Below, piece after piece: positions 13,171 through 26,173 of a stretch of DNA of 64,000 bases. Both the position numbers and the translations under genes were made by a program. The stretch lies in NCBI RefSeq assembly GCF_020921035.1, contig NC_063156.1, positions 186,001 to 250,000 on the forward strand, in the 5' to 3' direction. The notes under the pieces were generated by a model that had not been told where the DNA came from, did not search any database, and saw only the letters and a program-made list of their open reading frames with translations. The stretch is from Rhodamnia argentea (Eukaryota; Streptophyta; Magnoliopsida; Myrtales; Myrtaceae). Position 1 is the stretch's first letter; each line of letters starts with the position of its first letter.

Positions 13171-14106
13171 GTACTTGTATACTGCGTATTTTCAGGTGCA
13201 ATATCTATACCCTAACAGAGTTTTATTGTTCTCCCTTGGCGAGTGGCACAGATTTTGGCAGTGAATAAAGCAGGTAGATAGGGATAATTTCTTCTCTCCT
13301 CCGTTCTAATTTTCTGTTATCATAAAAGCATAAACCGCAAGCTTATGTGGTTCAACTTAGTGGGGGAGTGCTCTCTTCTTTTTGTTTTTAACCCTTTCTT
13401 TGTTCACTTGAGTTGTTGAAAGGTCGCAATGAGGAAATGCAGTCTCCTTCTAAAACTGCGCGCTTGTCTTCTAAAGCCTGAACAATGCGAAAGTGATGTC
13501 CTTTCTGCGTTTAAGTCGTACATATATTTGGAGTTCAAAGACCAAACTCAGAACATGCTTCAGAAAATGTCTCGCAAAGTCTTAGATGAACACAATCTGC
13601 TTGCAAGATGACATGGATCTGGACCCTGGAGCTTCTCAATTTTAATTTACGAGCTTGCATTGGTATTAAAACGGTAACGGTCACGTTCGCTGCCCGCAAT
13701 CTAAGATTTGAGAGCTTGCTCACGCTCCCAACCATCTCTCTCTCTCTCTGCGCATTTTCTCCAGAGGCTTGACTTTCAGTTGCATGATCCTCCTTTTAAC
13801 TGTTCTCGCATATGATCGCATCTGTTTAAGATCAAACACGAGACTCATTCTTTGTTCTCCCTAAACTTTCCTACAGACTGGGCATACGCATCTAAGAGCT
13901 TACAAGTTGCATCGTCACCCCCAAGTAATCCATGTGCAGAAAAACTAATGTAATGTGAGCTTCCGTGCGGACACTATTTTACTCCCCAACAACAACAAGA
14001 GGAATTGCCCTGACAATGGGAAAAAAATTGTTATCAGATGTATTATATATGCACGAAGAGTCACAAGGGGTCCTCGCATAAACATGGAAGTGTATGGGAA
14101 GAGCAA
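13171..14106. other. Convergent 3' spacer between PWWP gene and scramblase-like gene
   Basis: Two genes end tail to tail across this stretch. It should hold both 3' UTRs and cleavage sites. A 60-codon open frame at 13429-13611 has no recognisable protein character, and I see nothing else. A short CT tract is at 13736-13749. Confidence 0.5.
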
Positions 14107-17100
14107 TTACCATCCACCATGCCTAGAGAAATAATCATTATCCAGTGAAATAGCAAGAGCAAGTGCCACGGCTCTTTCTGAGATGGTCAAAGGCCGGTCA
14201 ACTTCCAGCTCCTCTACCTGCCAGAAAGAAGTAGATAAAGATCAGGAAAGATCTGAGCACAGATGATGAATTACGTTCCATTAATCTGGTGTGTGATCTT
14301 TACCACACTAGCTGGGCCGGTCTTGGAGATAGGATCAGAACTTCCAAAGCGGATGACATACTGACCAGCATCAGTAAAGATCTGGAGAGTGTAAATGCAT
14401 TAAATTGTCAGTAATGGAAATACAAACGCATCAGCCATATTATTTAAAATTGCCGCATGGGTTACTTGGATCCATCAATCAGTAATGTAACTAAATTTAG
14501 AAGAATTTTGTTAGTGGCACTCACGAGCTACATCTAATGTGTTTTGAGGCAAATATTGTCTATTGCAAAGTCATGATTTGTGAAATTACCAGATTTTGCA
14601 CACTTATAGCCACAAAACGAGAACATTCACACAAAAATTTTCCATAAAATGTCTTACAGTGAGCATGCTGCAACTGTCAGCACGACCAATTTATATCAAT
14701 CTAATATTTCTAACATTTCAGCCGAAATTACACTATAGAAAGAGAACCTTCAGACAACAATTACTAATTAAGAAGAATAAAGGTCCATATCACAGAAAAG
14801 TCACGGGAATGCTCAAATATATGGGCATAACTACGAGTATGGCAGAGATCAAAACTCAGGAATGTGCAAGGACAAGCAGGCCCAAGGCCCAAAATTTTAT
14901 GTGAAAATGGAAGGAGCACTGTCTGCATCAAACTTCCTCTACAATACAGATAACTGGAAGGGTGCAGGGGACAATCGACAAACCAATCAGCTAAAGATCC
15001 ATACACAAAGCCACATAAAAGCTTTATGTTCTGAAAAAGAACTCTTCTGAGGACTGCTTCGATCCTACTGCACTGAAAGCAATTGATTGCACCAAACCAA
15101 TACTTTTCCTTCCACAAAATGTCTCACCGACATCACTTCCACATATGCAATAATTACATTGCCTAAGCATGTCGACCCCATATCAATTACTACACTTACA
15201 CCTCTTCAACACCAGAGCTTCCTGCTAACAAGCGTAATTGACACAATTGAAGGAACCACAGATAGACTAAGGACAACAAGCCTCTATAACATAACAATTT
15301 TCTTCTGAAGACCTTTGTTTCCTAAGAATAATATTTTGACATTGGGTTAATTACACCTTCGTTCTGGATTTTTATGAAAAAAGACCATTAGATGTTTTTC
15401 AGTAGTGAACCCCTCCCTCCCTCCCTCCCTCGAATCTAGAGAGAGGTTTTGCAACAATGGACTTTCCTAAGGTGAAGTGCTGAGTCTCCTTTCCATCTGT
15501 TTACTAAGAGAAATCTGACAGTTGTCCTATAACAGCACAAAAGTTAAAGGTCATAAACTACACGAAGAAAAGTTGAAGGACTAAAATGTACACCCGGCCA
15601 TTGACATAGGTAATCATTTAATAATTGGGAAAGAAACAGAAATCTAGTCCAAAAGATCAACAGCTTAATGTTCAGAAATGAATGGAAAAGAAAAAACAAA
15701 CCTCGAAACCGAAACCCCTCCAATCACGATCTATTTGAGCCAATACTTTGCCCTCTATGTCCTTCAAAGTAAATGTCCAATTCCAAAAGCCAGGATTTTC
15801 CACCACTGCAAATTGCTTGTTCCTACGAAGAATTATGATAAACTCCAAAGTTAAAGATAGCACATAGCAAACATGAAGATGTCTAGCAGGTAGTCATGAC
15901 ATACGATATATGAGTGATAGAGTTATTGCCATAGATAATCTATAAAAGATAACCATCTGGTGGAACGGATACCTATGGTACCTTATATAACAAGACAAAA
16001 TAGAATGCAAGCAAAGCTAAGAGCATATTTGACGACACTGAACAACATGACCATTCAAGAACTGAGAGACTTAAGAAGCCTTGAGGCCATCAGAGTCCTT
16101 ATAACTAGGGGTCTTCAAGAATAACTGGAAATCACTACACAAAACTGAACCAAACCGACTCCTTTGGCTTAATGGTTTATGGGCTTACTATTAAATCGCA
16201 AAATAGGAAGTCAGATAAATTCATTCAGATTTTGGTGGGCTTAAATTTCAAAATAGGAAATCGATAAATTGATTTAGAATTTGGTTTGACATCTTTGCAA
16301 AGGATAATCTGATGGCATTTTGATTTTTTTCCATGCAAGTGATTCTCAAGCAAAGCCATTTTGATTTCACGTCACAAACAATGTTTTTTTATATACTTTT
16401 TTGAATTTAAAAAGATTTCTTTTCACATTCAAGTTGGCCTTCCGCCTTGTTATAAATGTTTATTCGTATAAACACTATGTTCCTCATTGTCATTGATTAT
16501 AGATAATTAATTCAGTTTGAGGGTCTAACATGATGTATCTTATTCTTTCAATGGCTGATGAATGTCGAATCTCATGGTGATAGTGGAAGTCATGTTTAAA
16601 TATTTGAAACTGGACCAAAACGAAAACAGAAGGTATCAGTTTGGTCTGCGATGTGACTTCATGGAAATGGTTTGAGTTTTGGCTATGATTTTTTTAAACA
16701 ATTAGTTTGGTTAAAATAAAAATCTTGACCAAACCAAACCACAGGTGCGCCTCCCATTGTTGCGACCAATGGCAGACGTCAAGGGAGGCAAGGTGGAAAA
16801 TACTTGTTAAATTCTAGAATTTACTAAAATTCGACCAAGCACCTAGGCACGGGGGGTGACAAACCTGCCAGCGCCCCCTGGTCTGCCTCCGGCTGTGGAC
16901 ACAAAGGCTAAGCACCATGGATTTCGAGGGCTGAGACAAATAATTTCGATCTAAAATTCCAGTTTACAATGTTTTTTTCCTGAGCATGGGCACCACCAGC
17001 CCCGCCAAAGAAGTTAATCAGAAGAAATTGAAGGTCCGTAATGCACAAAGGACAAGCCATTTCTTCCCAAAGTCAGATAGTACAGATTGAATAAGATCAT

Positions 17101-20100
17101 GGAAGGAGATATGGCTTGCAGGCCCATGTGACTAGCAATTTATAAGAAAAAGGAACCACATAAAGGAGCAGCTAATCTTACCCCAGATACAAATCATACA
17201 CCCTCTTCCATAGATGCCATCGTCTGTGAACCACGCCAACTTCCTAGAAATTTGAATTCATGCATGTTTCGGAAGACACAATAATTATTGCACAAGCTCT
17301 GTAATACTTAAGGTCAACCTCTGTGTGACTGATATACCTTGCCGTTAACCTCTGCATAAATGGAGCTGGTAATCCACCAGAAAGGCCGGCGGACCTGAGC
17401 ATGATAAGCACAAGCCATCAAACATCTGCAACTTATGATATGAGAACTATATAACAAGCAGACTGGTATGATTTTTACAGCGTATAAAGGATGTATCCTA
17501 CCCTGAAGAGCTCTTTACCCATGGCATCGGTTATGTATGCAACAAAAGGGCGCCTTGTGCGAAGCAACTGATAAAAAGCATGAACAATGTTAGTCCAGTT
17601 GTACCACTAATAGTTGAGTATGAAACAATCGCAAAAGCAAACAAGGCGAAGCCTTACGGATTCAGCAGTTCCAGGCCCAACAATCCTAATATGCTGATTA
17701 TTACAATCAAATGAAAGTTCAACAGGAACAGCCTTGGGCTATAAATCCATTAGCAGCACAGCCAGAACATTTTGAATCTTCTAGGATAGCATCCACACTG
17801 TTGCTGAACTACCAACATGCAGGGTGAGAGAGATGATACCCTGGTACGGGGTTGCATAGGTCATACTCAAATAAGTGTAGAGTATTCCATGGTACTTAAG
17901 TTTTACTGGGCCTTGGTCAACTTGAGCTGTTTTAGGGGTTACCATGTTCCCCTTAGCTACCAGAATTCACTAAACCATACAAAGCCCAACTTATGATCTG
18001 ACGACACCATGGGTACAGCAATTACAAGACCATGATCTGCCACATCATGTCAAATTAACGACTACAACAACCAATGGGATGCTTGTCATAATAAGGAGCA
18101 TCCTCAATTATGCCGCGAATCCACTACATATATCTGTGCATGACCTGACTCCACCCATTCCAATTGTCAGCATGCGACTTATACTGACAAAGTGGAACTC
18201 TTGGGAACAACGATTTGGCCTAGTGGTGGTCCTGTTTTGCCAAGGATCCAAGAGACACTGGCATCTTCATGTTCGGGCGAGCGCAAACATGTTATAGAGA
18301 GAGAGAGGAAGAGAGAGGGAGAGGGAGAGGGAGAGGGAGAGAGACTGCTTGATGTTGCATTCGAGTTCACCAAAGTTAATCCATGCTCCTTTGATTGTTC
18401 TTGCGTTTATTAATGGGCTTTGGAAATTGGCAATAAAACATACAAATTGCCGATCATTTACTCTCTCTAGAAATGGTAAATAAGAGATTGCCCAACAATA
18501 ATTGGCCATTTCACACATCCTTGGTCCTTTCACAACTCCAAGTTCCTTCCTTCTAGTTCAATCTAAAATTCATTGTGACATTAGTCGCAACAATATAAGA
18601 ATAAATAAGGCTTGATGCTTGAAATTTAGGAACTATATATTGCAAAAGTTCAACATGAGAGCTGTGTATGTAAGTGGGAAGTACTATATGCCCAATCAAC
18701 TATTCCAAAGGAAAAAAGGCTTTTCTACTCGGTGGACAATGTATGTACCTGTCTGGCAAGGATGTTGCTTTGTTCGCGTATAAAACCTACAGGCTAAAGT
18801 AAATTAAAATGAAAAAGATGTTGTTAAAATTAAAGTTCCATGCACAACTTAAAGTAAATAATATCGACTCCCAATGAGATGGCCACTCACCGACTGAGGG
18901 TAACAAACATCCACAATCGCATATCGATTCTCCTGCAGTTTTGGACAAACCAACGAAGATTAAGGACACAAAGCCGAACTTTGACAGTAAGGACTAAAGT
19001 TTGCTAAGATCCGACAAGGCAACAACATCACAGGTCAATATTAAACTTATCATCCCAAATCAACATCAACATCATTTTTATCCCAAACTAGTTGGGGTCG
19101 GCGTTATCATCCCAAATCCATAAACAAAATATGGACATAGCAAAGAAGACAAGCAAATAGACAATTGCCCATCTACATATCAATGACACAGAACTAGACA
19201 AATTGGTGAAAAACTTCAATCACCAGAATACAGCCAATCATCCACCAATAATAAGGGGAACTACCCATCACGATCTCTCAAATATTTGCCCATGGCAATG
19301 AACTTATGTTGGTTATAACAAACTTAGTTGTCTCCTCAAAATGCTAACATAGTTCAAAGTGCAATTTCAAACAAATAAAGGCCAAACAGCCTTCGAGAAA
19401 CAATTTACTAGAACTTATCAAGAAAAAGTCAGTGCTCTACAATAAACATCACAAAGAATTAGCTGTGGTAGTGCAGAAATTGCTATTCACCATGTAACAA
19501 GCATCAGACAGGATCTCAATATGATATACATCTGTGTTAGGATGCAGCATCATAAAAGCATCCATGCTCCATTTCCTCCATTTGGACTATAAAACTAAGG
19601 AAAGGACATATTAAAAATGACACACTACACACCATTCGGAGCTCAAATCCCCTGACAATTTTTATGCCTGTAATATATATTTTTTAAGTAGCTCAGTGAA
19701 CTATAATGATGGTCAAGACATGTCAATAGTAACGGAAGCGGAGGCACTGCAAAAGTAGCCTACAAAATATACAGGTCAGGTAATGATGCCTGGAGAAGCT
19801 TAGCTAGTGGGTGCCCAATTGTAGACACTCTCGTTACATAATGTTGATAGTCGACGCAGTCCATCAGTTGCCAAATTGATGGCAGATTCTGATCACTTTG
19901 TCAACTGAAACATCAAGCAATATCATACACAATTTGTTGCCAAAAACAATTTATACTTCTAAAATGTTGGCATCCTATTCTAGGATGTGAAAGTCTATGA
20001 CCTGTCCAAGCAATAAAATGAGAAAAAACTGGTAAATTCTTCTCAATTTCCTGAGAAATAATATTGAGTCTACTTACTTTACAAAGTGAATAACATGCAA

Positions 20101-21352
20101 CTAACCACTCTGTTATAATTGTTCCAAGCCAGATAAGGCTGGGATAAGGGGAAAAGAGATTGATTTAAAGAAAGAACCTGCTCAAAACCGAATACAAGGT
20201 TGGCCCACTCTATATCCCTTGTAATCAGCAAATTGGACCTGGCAAGAAGAGGTGCAACATAGGCCTAAAAATTCAAATATAACATCAAGTCATTTCCAAA
20301 TTTCTCTGGACTTAGAGAAGAAAAAACTTTAGTAGCCGAAATCTAGCGCACATAAGGGAAAAGAGTTGTGGCACTACCCAATGACATACAAGGATGCATA
20401 TGTTGGCCAACCAAAAGAAGGACTGACATATGAAGCCATTTTCCTTTTAATCTTGAGTAAGTAACGCAACACTGCATAGTTTAGCAGCACCATAAGCCCA
20501 CATGAGGGATAGGTAAACAGGCATGATTTAACTATGTTGTCCTTCCTGGTCTGCCTAGTGGGGTCTCTTTACTAAGGCCATATGGTACCACATGCATGTC
20601 TTCATGCACAGGCACTCAACAGAAACAAGGAGAGATAGATGCTTCAAATGGTCAAAAGTTCACCATAGAGAAAGCACGGACAATGAGTCTACATGATGCA
20701 ACGATATGGTCGTAAAATGGGAATTCAAACACTCAGGACCTAAGGTTAGCAAGACAAATCGATGACATAGCAAATAATGACCGGACTTCACCTCCTCTGG
20801 TGATGCAGGTTTCAGATAGCCAGTAACAGATTGGCTAGTAGGTGGTTGCTTCAGAACCATTCCACCAGAGCCTGATTCTTTATCACCCGATAATCTTTCA
20901 GATGAATGCCGATCAGCTACTTGACCATGACTCTCACGCTTCACCAATCTTGCTCTTCCTTTGTCTTTAAGGTTTTTCATTTTTTTCTTATCAGCTACCC
21001 ATTGCTGTGCGAAGAAATCTCTATCCACTAGGGATTCATCCAAAGGAGTTCCTCTAACCTGGTGAGATGAGGTACTGATGTTCCGTCCAAAAGAGAGAAA
21101 ACTAGCTTGTAACCCACGAGTCACGGTGAATCCTCCCGACACATTTCTAGCTAAGTCGAGAGATTTTGGATATTCACCAGAGACATCTCGGTGCAGTTCG
21201 TGGGCGCCAATTACGCACCCACTTCGAAGTTGACACAAATGACGGACCAGAAACCTTTCAGTGACGAGACGAGATTGATGAATCCCACTCCCATACTTCA
21301 GTCTCATCCCAATGCCCGTATTAAGCATAGCAAACAACTTATGACGACCCAT
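14107..21352 (-). CDS. AIM25/phospholipid-scramblase-related mitochondrial protein
   Basis: Member of the scramblase/LOR fold family (yeast Aim25, plant At2g04940-like), thought to act at mitochondria; the biochemical role in plants is unproven. Exons on the minus strand: 20792-21352, 20178-20264, 18891-18932, 18749-18793, 17502-17567, 17338-17394, 17182-17243, 15702-15822, 14304-14381, 14107-14217 (TAA at 14107). These give 409 aa. The N-terminus is Arg/Ser-rich, as expected for a presequence. The conserved block runs VAPLLARSNLLITRDIEWAN, ENRYAIVDVCYPQSPVGFIR, RRPFWWITSSIYAEVNGKE, VHRRWHLWKRVYDLYLGN, FAVVENPGFWNWTFTLKD, AQIDRDWRGFGFEIFTDAGQ, and ends LDNDYFSRHGGW. An in-frame upstream ATG exists at 21415. 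An additional 81-nt in-frame candidate exon lies at 17658-17738. Introns are long and carry repeats. Confidence 0.88.
17658..17738 (-). other. Candidate 81-nt cassette exon in the scramblase-like gene
   Basis: On the minus strand this block is preceded by TGCTAATGGATTTATAG (branch-like TAAT plus AG) and followed by GTAAGGC. It is 27 codons, phase 0 at both ends, without stop, reading PKAVPVELSFDCNNQHIRIV then GPGTAES. Inclusion would add 27 residues between ILARQ and LLRTRRPF. Family members I recall join those two directly. It may be an alternative exon or a chance open block. Confidence 0.4.
18295..18344 (+). repeat. (GAGAGG)n / GA-rich microsatellite in intron
   Basis: Purine-only GA/GGGA repeats inside the intron between the ILARQ and LLRTRRPF exons of the scramblase-like gene. 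No other role is visible. Confidence 0.85.
19047..19118 (-). mobile_element. Second minute retroposon, 43-bp insert with 14-15 bp target duplication
   Basis: The insert 19061-19103 is flanked by TTATCATCCCAAATC at 19047-19061 and 19104-19118. On the minus strand it contains GCCGACCCCAACTAGTTTGG then GATAAAAATGATGTTGATG, so it has the same 3' end and TTG-type tail as the 11709 insert, truncated at a different point. It sits in the intron upstream of the ENRYAIVDV exon of the scramblase-like gene. Confidence 0.75.
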
Positions 21353-21415
21353 ATCGACCATACAACAGTCCCAGACAGCCTGCGCAAGCACAAATTTCGT
21401 GTCGGGTGAGATCAT

Positions 21416-22745
21416 TCATGCAAGGGCAGGGCATTTAGAATAGGGAGAGGGGTCTGCATTGAATCAGTGCAAGAGATAAGTAGAACGTGCAAAGCGACTG
21501 ATCGAAAACCCAAAACCATGGCTCGAACTGGCACGAGAACGATGGATCAAAGAGAAAGAGACGAGCAAATTCGTCGTCAAAATGTCGGTTACCTTCCGAG
21601 TTCTCTTCGATGATCGTCTCGTTCAGACAACGGCACCCCTTCTCTTGCGTGTGTGCCCTCGTCTGACGGAGAGAGACCGACAGACTCTTGCCCTTCCTCT
21701 TCGTCTTTGAGAAGTCATCAATCACTCCCCACCTTTTCAACTACTAAAATTCCTAAAACTCATCAAAAAAAATTCCGGAGCAATCGAATGCTAAATCTTT
21801 CAAAAAAACATAATCAAATTTTAAAACTTATCAGGTTGGTTGGTGTAATTAAATTGATGTAATCAAACTGTAACATTTATTAGCATTTTTCATTTCTTAA
21901 GTTGGACAGAATCAATGAAAGGCCTTAATTATACTTTTTGAAAATTTTAAAACTCAATCGCATTTTTGTAACAAGTTTTAGGATTTAACTGCACTTCTTG
22001 AAAGTTTTAAGATTCAATTACATTTTCGTGAAAAATGTTAAAAATTTTCGAAAGTTCTAAAACTTGTCAAGTTTTTATAATATCAAAAAATTATTAATCC
22101 CTCAATTGATCGAAAGTAACTCGTTTATTATCCTGAAAGTGAAAGGAAATGCTAAGTAACAATTACGTGATTTGTTGCTTCTTTCTCCCCTATGAAAAGT
22201 TATTAAGCCATATATCAAAAGCTTATTCTTCTTTTCTATCGAAATTCACTGATCATGTCGAAATTATTAATACGTGTGTGGGAAAACTGAAAAGATATCG
22301 ACCATATTGCAAAAGTTAAGTTGTTGTAGCTGTAAATAATAGAGAGATCTAAGTTTGTAACACCCCCAAGAATTCAGAACATAACTTTGCATTCACTTGA
22401 CTATTTGAGAATCACTCAGCTCCATTTCCTTGCAATGCTTCAGTATCTTAGTACAAGTCGCAACAAAATGGAAGTGCGAGCACATAATCACATCCAGATA
22501 CATCACGTATCGCTACACTCGAACCCTCTAATCCGCTATCAAGAAAATGTCTGACGCGCTAAATTTTTTACACATGCAATTAGGCCTAAAACCGGTATAC
22601 CGTTTCCTTCTCAAACAGAAACTTAAAAGAGAGGACGAAGGATCGTCCTCGACAGCCAACATTACACATAATAAAAACGGTCTTTGAAGCAGATTGCGAA
22701 GCTAAACTTCTTGTGACGATGGTGGGCATGATCTTCACATACACA
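21416..22745. repeat. Spacer with AT-rich repeat (21770-22090), scramblase-like gene promoter side
   Basis: 21416-21740 is the likely 5' leader and promoter of the minus-strand scramblase-like gene. From about 21770 to 22090 there is an AT-rich repeat with recurring 'AAGTTTTAGGA' and 'CAATTGCATTTTTG'-like words. Related stretches occur near 36480-36560 and 57950-58090, so it is a dispersed element family of this genome. Nothing coding is seen. The right end is the 3' UTR of the DUF1218 gene. Confidence 0.55.
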
Positions 22746-25700
22746 TCATGTGAACTGCCGTCTCATGTAGGTGTCTTCGTGTACAAAAACAGGATCTGCC
22801 ACAGTTTGAAGAGGGAATTGCGGATGTCCCATAGCCACGCCTCCTTGATTAGGCACAGGCGCGCCGCCACAGGCTTGGTCTGTGTTGTTTTTGGCTGAAT
22901 TCAAGGTGAGATATGAGACCATTCCAAGGGCAACCGTAGCAAGGGACAAGAGGGCACCGCCTGCAAACACACCGGGTTTCACCACATAACAATAATAGTA
23001 CCCGAAGTACATGTTCTCCCCACCATGCCGGTCGTTTAGCGCAGCCGCTGCTAGCAACAAGAAGAACGCGATGACGAATGTGAACCTGCATGGTTGAGGA
23101 TAGTAGACAGTAAACGTGCATAGGACTGTGGGCGAACAGTTTATACTCAGAACTGCAGTAACATCACATATTATGCATAAAATTCATCTCCAATTAGCTC
23201 TACATTTGTATAACTGCACAGTGCAATCCTTAACCTCATTAATAAGTACGCTCATGTCAGAACTGCCCACCAAAACTCTTCTCTATTATAGTTCTTCAAT
23301 TAACTCCGCCACTCCATCCATCAAAGGCATTGTTGACGGCTCTGCTAAACCGTAATTCTGCATTCTTTAGATGAGTCAACATCCGTCAATCAAAGAAATC
23401 CTTTTCCATGTACATTTATGCTATTGACAAACAAGAAAATCCAGTTCAATCCTCCACATGGACCATGATCCAATCAAAGCAGTGCAGCAATGCAAGATAG
23501 GTGCTGGTATTTGATTGCTTATCATTATTTTCACCCTTCTTCAGCATCATCCGATTGATTGTCATCCACCAATGCCTTCAGTAAACCAGAGGTTATACAA
23601 AATTGTTCAATGGGAAGAAGCTCGAAATTCAACGAAATTTAGACAAGGTTGTTGCTAGTTAGTTTTTTATCCTTTCATCTGTCATAGAATAACTACGAGT
23701 CTTACAAACTTAACCAGACCAAAGTGAAAAAAAGACCCTGATGAATGGGTAAAATGACAATGTAAGTACACATAGCAATACGGAGGAGGAGTAGCCGTAT
23801 TCTTAAGAAAGAAAAAATGAAAAATAAACAGAAAAGAAGAAATTGATAGGGTCTAGATTACTAGCTGCATTTTCCATCCTGAAAGATTTTATGGGACCAC
23901 GACCAACTGCTCTAAAAGAATATTTATTTATTCTAACACTCCCCCTCACGCGTGATTTAATATTTACTAAGCGTGAAAATATTCATTGGGGAGGCAAATA
24001 AGGGCCTGAAAAAATTTAAACTCAGGACCTCCTACTCTGATATCATGAAAGACTTTATGGGACCACAATCAACTGCTATAAAAGCTTAAGCTGTTAGAAG
24101 AAGGCGTAGTTTAATATTTATTTATTCCAACACATCCAAATATGCTGCCTACCATTCAGCGCATGCACATATTCCAGACACCATCGCTCAATAAAAAGGC
24201 CAAATGTACATGAACATTACAAACCAGACATTGTATTTTAACCACATTTAGATGCCAAAGGTGTGGTTAAAGTTTTTACCAGGAAACAACAAAGCAGATA
24301 ACTGCAATTGTCCCACTAGAGTTCGATGGATGAGGGTTTCTTCTGCAGCAAATGCACCCAGTTGCCACGTTAATGATCACTTGAGCAATCATGAGAGCTA
24401 GCACAGATATTAAACCAAGAGCCAGAGCAGGACTGCGTGGGTATTCACACTGTGTAGTACTTATCAACTGCACTTCAGAAGCCTACAAGTCTCAAAAGGT
24501 AATCCCCGATTATACACATGACAAAAAGAATAACATCTTCAACTACGTATTAGGAAAGTGTCACATTTAGCCATGAGGTGAGAGAACAATATCAACTAGT
24601 GAAACCACGCACAAGATTTATATGATTCAGCGTTGGCAAATATCCAGAGTAGACCAAAACAATCCACCGAGATAAAGCAAAAAACTAGGACTTTACCTGA
24701 GAGCACTGGGACCTAATCTCAGACATTATGATAAATTCCAACAAGTGATTACAACAAGTGGAATCACCTATTCACAGGACCACCAACAGGATTCCTTATA
24801 TGACAATTTAATCCTACTGAATACAGTAAAACGTAAAAGGAATTGGCATATTTCTAAGGAAACTGGTCATAAAATGCTCAAGCTCTCTAAAGGATTGAAT
24901 CTGTCAAGTTACATAGCGAAAGGACACATCCAATGAAATAGAAACCATCTAGGAAGTGGGAGCGATTTCCAATATTTTGAGTGACATTCTGTATATGAAT
25001 CCTCGGACTTACTTGCTCTCTTTTACCTTGATTCTCCATCCACTATCACGAAACAATACATTTGCATGCATGTACTCTCTTCAACCTAAAATACAGATGG
25101 GCTGCTAGGGTGCCAATTGAACACCAGACTATTTACTGCTGAAAAGCAATCCATCTTGCCACAATATAGCAATGAAGCAGAATGCAATTATAGACCTTCA
25201 AGGGCACTCAGATGGGCTCCCAGGAAGTGACACAAGTAAACTTTCCCTGAGTAGCCCCTTACCAATCCCAGTCAAACCATGAAAACATTCCCAAGTGTAT
25301 CTATCTCCTAACTAACTGAGATGGCTTTAACCATTTTGTTCGCTAACATAACCATCAGAGGGTCGATCAGAACTAAAGTGGGAAGGCTTAACCATTTTGT
25401 GTCTGTGGTGGATTAGATCCCACCGAAGTCCCGATCCCTGACGCAGCCCAGACATAATTTGTACATTTAGCAGTTCACTTCCCAGTGTATAACTAAGCAA
25501 TCCACGTCAAGCCATATGTAGAAACTGGACCCAGCAAAATGTTTAAGGTAATCAGCCGCACCTCGGAGAAATGCAAATGGAATTCAAAAGCAAGTCACTC
25601 CTGGCTATAGAGTTTGCACCGGCAAGAAATTGATACAAAATATAAGACTTCTACTAAGCACCTCGGCAAGAACGAGATAGCATGTTTCCACTGAGCAATC

Positions 25701-26173
25701 TTTCAGTAAAAAGAAATTCTAATAGGGCATACAATGTCGAACACAAACTCCAATCACTCAAAAGATAGCGCAAAGACACAAATCAACAATCCATACCCAG
25801 TTCCCGGGGGCCAACACAAGAGCGACAAAAAATCAGAGAGCGAGAGAAAGAATTGCGCCGGGAATAGAGGGACTCCAACTGAAAGCTGGAAACTCAAATA
25901 TCTAACACAAGCTCACGGCTCGGAGAACAGATGTTTCCTAAACAACCCGAAGGCAAAAGCATATGAGAGGAAACGTTTCTTGGCAATGTCAACCAGGGGA
26001 TTCAAGAGGAATGAACAAAAGGAAATGCAAACCCCGCAATCCATCACATATTTCTCATTCAAAACGCGGGCTTTTACCTTTATCCTGGTGGCCTCAGCAG
26101 CGAAAGCTGTAGCAGCTGAAAGCAGCCCAAAGAACCCCACAACACCACATATCACCAGACCCTTCCTATCCAT
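22746..26173 (-). CDS. DUF1218 family four-helix membrane protein (MWL/VCC-like)
   Basis: Small polytopic protein of the DUF1218 family, members of which affect lignin and secondary wall (MWL) or vein patterning (VCC) in Arabidopsis; which role applies here is unknown. Exons 26078-26173, 24280-24482, 22746-23085 give 212 aa. TM1/signal anchor is KGLVICGVVGFFGLLSAATA followed by AAEATRIK; TM2 is ALALGLISVLALMIAQVII with the Cys-rich loop TGCICCRRNPHPS; TM3 is IAVICFVVSWFTFVIAFFLL; then ALNDRHGGENMYFGYYYCYV and TM4 KPGVFAGGALLSLATVALGM. The C-terminus is hydrophilic with Gly/Pro. The start ATG at 26173 directly precedes the hydrophobic segment. A CT tract (26174-26215) lies just upstream in the 5' leader. 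Intron 2 contains a TRIM element. Confidence 0.9.
23875..24137 (-). mobile_element. TRIM (terminal-repeat retrotransposon in miniature), with 5-bp target duplication
   Basis: Non-coding LTR-type fossil of 253 bp (23880-24132) between CATCC duplications (23875-23879, 24133-24137). Terminal repeats, TG...CA when read on the minus strand, are at 24046-24132 and 23880-23938. Next to the first, 24031-24045 reads TGATATCAGAGTAGG on the minus strand, a primer-binding site matching initiator tRNA-Met. A purine tract GAGGGGGAG precedes the second repeat. It cannot encode proteins. Structurally its parts are all present; the repeats differ in length, suggesting it is old. Confidence 0.8.

Noticed and set aside
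16100-16900. Possible further MITE in the scramblase-like gene intron (CCAAACCRAACC-like words near 16145 and 16730)
   Set aside because: Orientation and ends do not form a clear terminal repeat and I found no target duplication.
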